This document shows positions 34,193-42,990 of a DNA stretch of 64,000 nt, one piece after another. The DNA comes from Bartonella florencae. GTDB taxonomy: Bacteria > Pseudomonadota > Alphaproteobacteria > Rhizobiales > Rhizobiaceae. Position 1 is the first letter of the stretch, and the number at the start of each line of letters is the position of its first letter. A program made the position numbers and the translations under genes. The DNA is taken from the NCBI RefSeq assembly GCF_000312525.1, contig NZ_HE997453.1, positions 117,483-181,482 on the forward strand, read 5' to 3'. The notes under the pieces were generated by a model. It did no database searches and was not told the origin of the DNA. It worked only from the letters and a program-made list of their open reading frames with translations.

Positions 34193-35154
34193 AAAGAAAA
34201 ACACGCTCACAGCTATTTTTGCACCTTATAGCGATTCCTGTGAATGTGCGCAATATCTGAAAATCAAAGCTTTTCATTTTTTATCATAAAATTTTGAAAT
34301 CTTACCCCTGCTGCGTTGATGCAAAATTCGTCACAGAAACCTATTTTAGTTTTTCATTTTAATACAAGGAATAGCTATAATCTATCCATTATTTTGCATT
34401 TTATAATTTTATGACAGCAAAAATGCAAATTTTATACTTTACTGCTGTATTTATGAATCCCCCTAGAATCTTTATCCTAATATACTCAAACCCAAGCCCT
34501 TTGAAGTGAAGTAAGAAAACAGAGAGGCTTTGTCTGTTAATGACTTTTTGTCTTTTTCATTACAGTCTCGATCCTTGTCGTGTAACGTACAATAATTCAT
34601 CTTTTTCCACTTAAACATTAGGCTTGTAACGCATGACAAATAACTGGTTGATCATGAACAAACGCATTTGAGATCAATATCTTTCGTCAAATAAAATGAC
34701 ATTGAGCTTCTAAAAATTTCTAAATTTTATAGTACTTGTCCCAAAATAAGCGCCAATACTTCGTTCGCAAAACACCGTAATAAAAGCAATTTTATAAGCA
34801 TCTGAAGAGGATAAAAAATATTTTGTGTGGCGTTTAGACACTTTTAAAGCAAAAACAATGCGTTACAATCATTTCAATCATCTTTGCGGCTCATTTAATA
34901 AGCGTGCCATACTATGATTTTAAAGTGATTATTGATTTTTATTAGTCCACAAATGAAAAAATTTTCAAAAGCAATTTTTATAAATAAATGGTATTTTTTC
35001 TTATTCAAGCGTGTATACTAAGAAGCACCTTATGAAGAGAACGTCATCAAAATTTTAACATAAATAGCTATTCAATATTTGCTTTTAGATGCTGTAAATG
35101 GCAGATTGAACCTGTGGAGTGAGCTTAACCAATTAGAATCAAGGAGATTTTTAA
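34193..35154. other. Spacer between tRNA-Gln and sodB
   Basis: About 960 bases with no convincing gene on either strand. It includes the sodB upstream region, ending in a strong ribosome site AAGGAG at 35141-35146. Confidence 0.4.
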
Positions 35155-35757
35155 ATGGCTTTTGAATTGGCCCCATTGCCTTATGACTATGATGCCCTTT
35201 CGCCTTATATGTCACGCGAAACGCTTGAATATCATCATGATAAACATCACCTCACTTATCTTACCAATACGAATAATTTTGTGAGAGATTTAGGCTTAGA
35301 AAATGAAAGTCTTGAGGATATTGTGAAAAAAAGTTTTGGAAAAAATGTTGGGTTGTTTAATAATGCAGCGCAATATTACAACCATAACCATTTTTGGCTT
35401 TGGATGAAAAAAGATGGTGGTGGTCAGAAACTTCCTGAAAAATTAGCAAAAGTTATTGATGCAGATCTTGGTGGATATGACAAATTCCGCGCTGATTTTA
35501 TTGCAGCTGGCGTTTCCCAATTTGCTTCTGGATGGGCATGGATCGCTTTTAAAGATGGTAAGCTTGAAATTATGAAAACGCCTAATGGTGAAAATCCTTT
35601 AGTTCATGGTGCTCAACCTATTCTGGGTGTCGATGTATGGGAGCATTCTTATTATATTGATTACCGTAATGCACGTCCAAAATATCTCGAGGCTTTTGTA
35701 GATCATCTTATTAATTGGGACTATGTTTTAAAACTTTATGAAGATTGTGAATTTTAA
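35155..35757 (+). CDS. sodB: Superoxide dismutase, Fe/Mn family
   Basis: Detoxifies superoxide in the cytoplasm. The 200-residue product has the metal-binding histidine of YHHDKHHLTY, a second His in YYNHNHFWLWM, and the C-terminal ligands in DVWEHSYYIDYRN. FASGWAWIAF is a typical core strand. The residue pattern around AQYYNHNHFW favours the iron type, but metal choice is inference. AAGGAG lies nine bases before ATG. Single-gene unit; a hairpin at 35779-35814 follows. Confidence 0.95.
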   Translation: MAFELAPLPYDYDALSPYMSRETLEYHHDKHHLTYLTNTNNFVRDLGLENESLEDIVKKSFGKNVGLFNNAAQYYNHNHFWLWMKKDGGGQKLPEKLAKVIDADLGGYDKFRADFIAAGVSQFASGWAWIAFKDGKLEIMKTPNGENPLVHGAQPILGVDVWEHSYYIDYRNARPKYLEAFVDHLINWDYVLKLYEDCEF

Positions 35758-35778
35758 ACTTAGTGTTTCATGTTTTAT

Positions 35779-35814
35779 GAAAGGCTTCATAAGCCAAAAA
35801 TTATAAAGCCTTTC
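35779..35814. terminator. Hairpin between sodB and ptrB ends
   Basis: GAAAGGCTT at 35779-35787 pairs with AAGCCTTTC at 35806-35814 over an 18-base loop, midway between two convergent genes. Neither side has a full T-tract, so it may serve both directions weakly. Confidence 0.5.
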
Positions 35815-35835
35815 AAAAAGATAAAGATGCCTGAA

Positions 35836-37929
35836 TTAACAACTGTTTTTTCCTGTTATTTTTAGGATATATGCATAAATATATGCGACTTCTTCTAGCT
35901 TTGAAAAACGTCCAGCAGCTCCTGCATGACCTGAATCCATATTAATACGTAATAAAATCGCATTATCGTCTGTTTTTAAATCCCTTAATTTTGCCACCCA
36001 TTTCGCAGGCTCCCAGTAGGTTACACGAGGATCTGTTAATCCTGCAATTGCAAGTATAGAGGGATATTTTTGCGCTTTAACATTATCATAGGGTGAATAG
36101 GAAGCAATAAGCTTATAATCCTCTTCTGATTCAAGAGGATTTCCCCATTCTGGCCATTCAGGGGGAGTTAGTGGCAATGAAGCATCTAACATGGTAGCTA
36201 AAACGTCAACAAAAGGCACATTCGCTACGATTCCAGCAAAGTCCTGTGGCGCTATATTAGCAATAGCCCCCATCAACATTCCACCTGCTGAGCCACCATG
36301 AGCAATAAGTCTATCGTGAGAAGTGAATTTATTGTTTACAAGATAACGCCCACAAGCAATAAAATCTGTAAATGTATTGTACTTAAAAGAATGTTTTCCT
36401 TTCTCATACCATTCAACTCCCTTTTCTTTTCCTCCACGAATATGGGCAATGGCGTAAATAAAACCTCTATTTACCAAAGAAAGTATATTGCTATTAAAAC
36501 TGGCTGGGATGGAAATTCCATAAGCACCATAACCATAAAGCAAACAGGGTGCACTACCATTAAGAGTCGTTGTTTTATGATAAACGAGTGAAATAGGAAT
36601 TTTCTCACCATCGTCTGCTATCGCCGTAATACGTCGTGTTACATACTCATCTTGATTATGCCCAGAGGGAATGATTTGCGTTTTCAAAAGCATTCTTTTG
36701 CGACTTTTCATCTCATAATCAAACACTTGATCAGGTGTTGTCATAGACGAGTAGGAAAAGCGAATGGTTTGACTATTATATTCTGCAGCTCCTTGTAGAC
36801 CTAACGAATAAGCCTCTTCAGTAAAAGCAATGGAGTGAATTTGTTTTGTGGTGCGTTCCATAATTTTTATACGAGGAAGTCCTTCAAAACGTTCAAGCCA
36901 AATAAGAAAATCTTGATAAGCATCATGAGACAATATCAGACATCCAGCTTGATGAGGTACAAGTTCAGACCAATTCTCTGATTGGAGAGCTGTAGTTGGT
37001 GCTACCATAATCTTGAAATCTTTTGCGTTATCTAGATTGGTCAAAATATAAAAAACATCACCACCTTCTGTAAGGTAATATTCAATACCTTTTTGCCTTT
37101 TCCGTATACATTGAGGAGCAGAAAGAGGTTCTTTAGCTGAAATCAACCAAATCTCTGAAGTTTCATGATCATGAATATTAATATAAATAACATCATTAAG
37201 CTTAGAACCACTTACATGTAAGAAAAATCCTGGATTTTCTTCACGGAAAATAAGCTTATCTTGCGATTGGTTTGTGTTTAATTGGTGATAATAGAGCTCT
37301 GAAGGTCGGTGGTTTTCATCCATCTTCGTATAAAAAAAACCTTCAGATTTAGCATCCCAGACAATCTGTCCAGATGTATCAGTAATTGTGTCCATATGGT
37401 CAGACAATGTTTCTAAATTACGAATTTTAGCTGTATAAAATTCTGATCCTTTATCATCATAGGTCCAGACAACATACGTATGGTCAGGAGATTCTTGGAC
37501 TGAACCAAAATTAAAATATTCTTTACCTTCAGCCAAAGCATCACCATTAAGATAGACGTTTCTCTCTCCACCATTCCTTGGTGTGCGAAAATAATGTGGT
37601 TGTTGACCTCCTGTAATATAAGAAATCCCATAAGCAAAAGGCCCATGTTTTATAGGAATAGAACTATCGTTCTCTTGAATACGGCCTTTCATTTCAGTAA
37701 AAAGTAAATCTTGTAATGCCTTTGTATCAGCCATCTGAGCCGCTTGATAAGCATTTTCCTTTTCGAGGTGACGTCTAATCTTTGCATCAAGACAGCTAGG
37801 TTTTTTAAAAACATCTTGCCAATTAGATGCACGTAACCAATGATAAGAATCATCACGACAAATACCGTGATGCATTTCTTGATAAACAATTTTTGATGCT
37901 TTGGGAGGAAGTACAAAAGAACCAGTCAT
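35836..37929 (-). CDS. ptrB: Oligopeptidase B (S9 prolyl-oligopeptidase family)
   Basis: Cytosolic serine peptidase that cuts short peptides after basic residues. The 697-residue product has an N-terminal beta-propeller (about 75-415) and a C-terminal alpha/beta hydrolase with the nucleophile in HGGSAGGMLMGA, the Asp in GLTDPRVTYWEP and the His in DSGHAGAAGRFS. YGYGAYG is the oxyanion-side motif of the family. ATG 37929 is preferred; the TTG at 37935 lies inside the likely ribosome site AGGA. Confidence 0.93.
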   Translation of the reverse strand: MTGSFVLPPKASKIVYQEMHHGICRDDSYHWLRASNWQDVFKKPSCLDAKIRRHLEKENAYQAAQMADTKALQDLLFTEMKGRIQENDSSIPIKHGPFAYGISYITGGQQPHYFRTPRNGGERNVYLNGDALAEGKEYFNFGSVQESPDHTYVVWTYDDKGSEFYTAKIRNLETLSDHMDTITDTSGQIVWDAKSEGFFYTKMDENHRPSELYYHQLNTNQSQDKLIFREENPGFFLHVSGSKLNDVIYINIHDHETSEIWLISAKEPLSAPQCIRKRQKGIEYYLTEGGDVFYILTNLDNAKDFKIMVAPTTALQSENWSELVPHQAGCLILSHDAYQDFLIWLERFEGLPRIKIMERTTKQIHSIAFTEEAYSLGLQGAAEYNSQTIRFSYSSMTTPDQVFDYEMKSRKRMLLKTQIIPSGHNQDEYVTRRITAIADDGEKIPISLVYHKTTTLNGSAPCLLYGYGAYGISIPASFNSNILSLVNRGFIYAIAHIRGGKEKGVEWYEKGKHSFKYNTFTDFIACGRYLVNNKFTSHDRLIAHGGSAGGMLMGAIANIAPQDFAGIVANVPFVDVLATMLDASLPLTPPEWPEWGNPLESEEDYKLIASYSPYDNVKAQKYPSILAIAGLTDPRVTYWEPAKWVAKLRDLKTDDNAILLRINMDSGHAGAAGRFSKLEEVAYIYAYILKITGKNSC

Positions 37930-38761
37930 ACACAATCCTATGTAAAAGATATTGAAAGTTTTGTTTATATGTTAGAATCATAGAACATATACAAGTATGT
38001 ATTTGCGTAATTTCTACTTAATAACAAAGAGAAGTCTGTAATAGTTTTCACAATTATACTTTTATATTCCCGATATCATATATGATAGAACTCATCTTCT
38101 GAAGAGAAGAACGCTTTTATAGAAGTGATACGCTAAAAAAATGAGGCTATTTGATAGCAAAATTGAATTTTTCTTTAAACAGTAAAACTGACTTTCGGAT
38201 ATATATAAATTAAGATCTGTTTTTGAATTGCATACAGATGTTAGAAGATGAAAGTACCTTTCTATTCTAGATGAAAAGTGATTTATTATTCTGTGATATT
38301 TTTTATTTTTTTATTCTATTTATCATATTTTTTAATTTTAAAAATTATTTAAATTACTTTTTATTTTTAAAAAATAAATTTTATAAAAAGATTAACTTTA
38401 TTAATAAAATTTTAATTTATAAAAGTATAAATTAAAATTTATATTTATATATTCTCTATAAAATACATAATTTTTCGCTATATTATTTTACAAATATATA
38501 ATAAATTTGCTTTATACGTTAAATTTTATAGAAAAAACTATATTTTAATATCTAAGTATTTGGTTCTTCTTATTGTATATTATGACTAAAAAAAGGTATT
38601 TATTTGATTTTTTTGTGTTTTAGCAATTTTATAGAATAATTGAATTGACAAAAAAGATTTTTGTACAATATGAAACCTATGTGCATGAGATCTCTGTATC
38701 GTGAGTATATGTGCTGTATCTCGATTTTAAACTACTCGATTCTAAATTAAAGGAAACAAGA
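37930..38761. other. Extremely AT-rich region upstream of mucR
   Basis: About 830 bases without a gene. From about 38290 to 38580 the sequence is almost only A and T, with many TpA steps and long runs. MucR/Ros proteins bind AT-rich, TpA-containing promoter DNA and repress their own genes, so this stretch is a plausible autoregulatory target. The assignment is inference from position and composition. Confidence 0.45.
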
Positions 38762-39199
38762 ATGGAACATCGTCCAGTCTTAGAGACTGAAAGCAATTTA
38801 GTTATTACATTGGTTGCTGATATTGTTGCTGCCTACGTAAGTAATAATTCTATCCGACCGACTGAAGTGCCAAGTTTGATTGCTGATGTCCATGCCGCTT
38901 TTCGTAAAGCGGGGAATGTAGAATTAACAGAAAGCGAAGCTGAAAAGCAAAGACCTGCTGTTAACCCAAAACGTTCAATTTTTCCTGATTATCTCATTTG
39001 CCTTGAAGATGGGAAAAAGTTTAAATCTTTAAAACGTCATCTCATGACGCATTATGGGATGTTGCCAGAAGAATATCGTGAAAAGTGGCAGTTAGACAGT
39101 TCTTATCCTATGGTTGCACCGAATTATGCAAAAGCACGTTCCGCTTTAGCAAAAGAAATGGGACTTGGACGTAAAAGCAAACGGAAAAAAAATAAGTAA
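38762..39199 (+). CDS. mucR: MucR/Ros-family zinc-finger transcriptional regulator
   Basis: H-NS-like global repressor of Alphaproteobacteria. The 145-residue product has the N-terminal oligomerisation region (VADIVAAYVSNNSI), the zinc-finger segment CLEDGKKFKSLKRHLMTHYGM (Cys, Asp, His, His ligands), the adjoining PEEYREKWQL and a basic tail ending KSKRKKNK. ATG 38762 is preferred over an upstream TTG-type frame at 38711 because AAAGGA lies seven bases before it. Confidence 0.93.
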   Translation: MEHRPVLETESNLVITLVADIVAAYVSNNSIRPTEVPSLIADVHAAFRKAGNVELTESEAEKQRPAVNPKRSIFPDYLICLEDGKKFKSLKRHLMTHYGMLPEEYREKWQLDSSYPMVAPNYAKARSALAKEMGLGRKSKRKKNK

Positions 39200-39314
39200 T
39201 TGCATTTTTTAAGCAAGTGGATATTTCTGGATTGTAAAAATGCTTTTTCGTAGATGTGTTTTCGATGTGTTTTCCGTGGAGGTTTTGCGTATCTTTTACC
39301 ATGAAACGTTAGTT

Positions 39315-39725
39315 CTATACATAACTTTCTTTACGAATTCGTTCAATCATCGATTTAAGACCATTTGAGCGTTGTGGTGTGAGATTGTCGTTTAAACCGA
39401 GTGTTTTAAAGAGCCCTTCAGCATCAGCGTTGCGGATTTCAGAGGCTTTTTTGCCAGAATAGAAGGCAAGAAGAATGTAGATAAGCCCACGCACAATATG
39501 TGCATCGGAATCGCCTTGAAATGTTATTATTGGATTGTCTGCATTATTACGTGAAGATAAAAGCCATACTTGGCTAACACAACCTGGCACTTTATGCGTT
39601 TCATTTCGAGCACTTTCAGGAAAAGGTGGCAATTCGTTCCCAAGTTCTATTACATAACGATAACGATCTTCCCAATTATCCAAAAGAGAAAAATTCTCTA
39701 TAATCTCATCGATCGTTTCTGCCAT
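39315..39725 (-). CDS. sufE: Cysteine desulfuration protein SufE
   Basis: Sulfur acceptor that takes persulfide from the SufS cysteine desulfurase for iron-sulfur cluster assembly. The 136-residue product has the active cysteine in HKVPGCVSQVWL (residue about 49) and typical flanks LPPFPESARNE and the C-terminal LTPQRSNGLKSMIERI. Convergent with mucR; the DUF5330 gene lies upstream on the same strand. SufS/SufBCD are not in the window. Confidence 0.94.
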   Translation of the reverse strand: MAETIDEIIENFSLLDNWEDRYRYVIELGNELPPFPESARNETHKVPGCVSQVWLLSSRNNADNPIITFQGDSDAHIVRGLIYILLAFYSGKKASEIRNADAEGLFKTLGLNDNLTPQRSNGLKSMIERIRKESYV

Positions 39726-39833
39726 AATATCAATCCTGTCCTATTTTGCTCATCATATTAAATGCAATTATTTTACAGATAAGAATTATTCTTCTTAGCG
39801 TAGTGGCAATGATGAATGCTAAAGATTTTAATT

Positions 39834-40205
39834 TCAAGGTAATGCTTTATGTTTCTGTGTGGATTCTTCTGTGCCTATCTTGGGAGTAGTATTCAAGGGA
39901 GCTTCCATCTTCTTTTCATCCAATATACGCCCAAAATATTCATAAGCTGCTCTTGCACCATCATGTGCACGCTCGCCAAGGGAGCTTAAAAATGACTTGC
40001 CAACTTTGCAGGCTTCTATATTACGATCACAGAATTTTCTTAAATCATTTAAAGCTTGCCTAAAAGCCATAACCACTTCACCCGTTGTTGCTTCACTATT
40101 TGTTTGAGAAGAGGAATTATTACTGCTTGGTTTTGCTACAAAAAATGAAATGATGACAAAAACAACAAACAAAAATAATAATAATTTGATTGAAAAACGT
40201 ATCAT
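39834..40205 (-). CDS. DUF5330-type membrane-anchored protein
   Basis: About 123 residues with an N-terminal hydrophobic helix (about 5-27), a polar linker rich in Ser/Asn, and a compact domain with two cysteines (LRKFCDRNIEACKVGK) followed by LGERAHDGARAAYEYFG. Rhizobia carry a similar protein next to sufE. Function unknown; export is likely. ATG 40205 (MIRFS) is preferred over TTG 40211. Confidence 0.72.
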   Translation of the reverse strand: MIRFSIKLLLFLFVVFVIISFFVAKPSSNNSSSQTNSEATTGEVVMAFRQALNDLRKFCDRNIEACKVGKSFLSSLGERAHDGARAAYEYFGRILDEKKMEAPLNTTPKIGTEESTQKHKALP

Positions 40206-41387
40206 AGGCAACCAATGTACCGCAGTTATAAATGAGACAAGAGCAGAAATTTTATACCCTTCTTCTTTATAAAAAATTTATAAAATTACCATTCTATAAA
40301 ATTAAGCATTTGTTTAGAAAACTTATATCATTGATGATGAAGCTGGTGCAAAATGAGTGGCATTATCTTTTTATTTAGCAATAAACGTTAAAATTGTATA
40401 GACAAAAAAGAGCTTTTAAAATCAGTAAGCTTATACTCTCATTATGTAATATAGCCAAATGTACTACGACAGAAAAACGATACCTCATAACCATGAAATA
40501 TATGAGTAGTATAGTATAACATTTTGATTCACAATAATAATGTATTGTTTTATATATTGAGTGTAAGCTCCTAATATGGTCATGTCCTCTCATTTAAAAC
40601 CCTCAGCAAGCACCACTCTTGTGATGCGCAAAGGTGATGAGCCTATGAGCATAGTACTTAAGGAATAAAATGCCTTTTATGAATGCTCTTAAATGTCAAG
40701 GTTATCAAAACACTGAGAGCTGGCAAAAAATATGATGACGCTACCCTCCTATAACACGCATTACAACTTTCTGTTTTATAAACAAGTATCATTAAAAATT
40801 ATCAAAAGTGAAGAAGAAACCTATAGATATTTTTAAAATTACGTACGTTAATATTTATAAAATTTATCGAATATTAGTAAAGGGTATTTATGCTAAAATA
40901 TGTGTGACATAGGAGACAATTATGTCCATAACACCATTGTATAAAGGTATAACCTCTGTACATATGAGATATTTGAAAAAGATATATACTTCTATCAACT
41001 CCGTAGTGTGATAGGCAAGTTATTTTAACTTAATCTCAAATACTGCCAAATATATTGCATAAAAAATGAGGAAATAACATAGCTCTTTATTAATTTGATG
41101 ACGATATATGACGAGGCGAATTATTAAGTGTAAAAAATGCTATCGCAAAGTTTGAAACTCTTTTTACACCTATTAATAATGCCATAAAATATAAAACTAA
41201 AAAATTGGATGAGGATTATTGTTCATTTATCAGCTTATACATTTATATGACGCCATTATTCATTTTTTTTTAATTTATAAGGAAAGAGTAAGGATAGAGA
41301 TGTTATCTCATTCTCGTTTAACGTAAAAATAATTCATATTCGTTTCTATGTAGGAAACAATCATAATTGGAATAAAAAATAAAAATA
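40206..41387. other. Spacer with gene remnants
   Basis: No intact gene is supported. Three readable fragments stand out on the plus strand. 40576-40668 encodes 30 residues with TTLVMRKGDEPMSIVLKE. 40670-40738 encodes about 22 residues starting MPFMNALKCQG and resembles a segment at 62661. About 41105-41276 is open but has no start and reads GELLSVKNAIAKFETLF. These look like pieces of decayed genes. Confidence 0.35.
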
Positions 41388-42224
41388 ATGACAAAAAAAC
41401 GAAAGCTAGGCAGAAAAAAAAACGTGAAAAAGCATAAATACTATAGCAGTATTGTTATAAGCTTTTTTCTTATAAATATTCGTTTTCTTTTTTGGATAGC
41501 AAAAACATTTTATTTTTATACACGTAAAAACACTCTTTTTTTCGTTGGAGCTTTTCTCTTTGCCATTAGTTTTGGATTTGTTTCATTTAATGCTTTATTC
41601 TCGCAAATGATAATGCATCAGGGTAACTTTACTAAAATGAAATTTACATTTGCTCCAGAAATAGAAAAAAAATCGACTTTATCCGAAAAAAAAGCAAAAC
41701 TTAACGCAATTTCTTATGTTCCTTCTATGCCTTCTTCAAATCAACTCCATAAAAATTCATCTTCGCGTTTTCTGTCAGAAAACACACTAAAAATGCAAAA
41801 TAAGTTGGCAAAACTAGGACTTTATGATGGTCCTTTAGATGGGATAGAGGGGCCTAAAACACGTCGTGCCATAGCATTATGGAGACAACAAATTTCACAA
41901 GAGATGCAAAATAGTGCTTCACCCAGCACTACAACAGATGAAATTGCAGTATTAATTCAACAAAGTGAAATAGAAATCGCAAATGAAAAAAAAGAGAAGC
42001 CGCACTCAACAAAAACTGTTTTAAACCCTCCTTTGGCAGATATTATACAAGTGCAAAAAGCTTTACGCATTTTTGGTAATCAAGAAGTTATCGTTACAGG
42101 TGTAGAAGATAAAAAGACAAAAGAAGCTTTAAAACAATTTCAAAAAATGTTTGATCTTCCTATAACAGGCAAGATTGATCATACAGTTTTGGTCAAAATG
42201 CGTGAAGTTGGTTTGTTGAATTGA
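41388..42224 (+). CDS. Membrane-anchored peptidoglycan-binding-domain protein
   Basis: The 278-residue protein has a very basic N terminus (TKKRKLGRKKNVKKHK), a transmembrane region with two hydrophobic stretches (about 20-40 and 50-70), and two peptidoglycan-binding-1 repeats. The first is at about 132-160 (MQNKLAKLGLYDGPLDGIEG) and the second at about 220-275 (IQVQKALRIFG ... PITGKIDHTVL). A lysine-rich linker separates them. It probably sits in the inner membrane with the repeats in the periplasm. No catalytic domain is visible. Stand-alone gene. Confidence 0.82.
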   Translation: MTKKRKLGRKKNVKKHKYYSSIVISFFLINIRFLFWIAKTFYFYTRKNTLFFVGAFLFAISFGFVSFNALFSQMIMHQGNFTKMKFTFAPEIEKKSTLSEKKAKLNAISYVPSMPSSNQLHKNSSSRFLSENTLKMQNKLAKLGLYDGPLDGIEGPKTRRAIALWRQQISQEMQNSASPSTTTDEIAVLIQQSEIEIANEKKEKPHSTKTVLNPPLADIIQVQKALRIFGNQEVIVTGVEDKKTKEALKQFQKMFDLPITGKIDHTVLVKMREVGLLN

Positions 42225-42900
42225 AAGTAAACATCCATTTTATAAAGCAACCACTCACAACAGGGTGATAATGTACTGTTCTACCGTATAGTTTTCCCAT
42301 AAATATATCAAAAGCACTCTCCTTTTTTCCATGCATACAACTCATAACACATCCTAGAATTTTTTTGCTTTTTAAAAAAGAAAATGAAGAATACGTAGTA
42401 TTTATTCTGTATATTTATATTAATATATTGATTTATAAAAATAATTAGTCGTTTTGTAATTTGAATAAAAACCTCGCATACAGAAACATTCTTTTATTTT
42501 AAACCTCCAGTTCAAAATCATACAAAACATAAAATGCTTCACATGGATTATCCCAATCAATACAAAAGCGATCGCAATATTGAAAGCTTATAAAGAGAAT
42601 CACAGTTTAGACTTGTACCTTCGGAAGTGTAAATATGGCTATACGCAATGAATCTTATATTACACCACTCATAGACAATACAATAAGAAGAGTATTGGAT
42701 ATAGCTGATTGCTAAAAGCCCATGATCTAACTGCACAATGGGCATGCTGTTCTTCGTAAAAATATGCCTTTTTTTAAAATATGATTAAACAAAGTACACA
42801 CTAAAAGTGTGTCAATCATGATTATTCACCTTCTATTTTTATAGACTTATCAAAAATATTTTTTCCTCTCACTATCTACAACTCTCAGCGTATCCTAGAA
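42225..42900. other. Spacer upstream of the ppdK terminator
   Basis: About 675 bases without a supportable gene. A 62-codon minus-strand frame (42557-42745) has no motif and is probably chance. Confidence 0.4.
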
Positions 42901-42934
42901 ATAGGCTTTTCTTCCATAAGAAATAAAAAGCCTA
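42901..42934 (-). terminator. Probable terminator of ppdK
   Basis: On the minus strand TAGGCTTTT (42934-42926) pairs with AAAAGCCTA (42910-42902), about 55 bases after the ppdK stop. The trailing T-rich tract is short. Confidence 0.55.
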
Positions 42935-42990
42935 TAATAATTTATTTTAGTCTATAACAGTCACCACACAATAAAAGATATTAACCCAAT

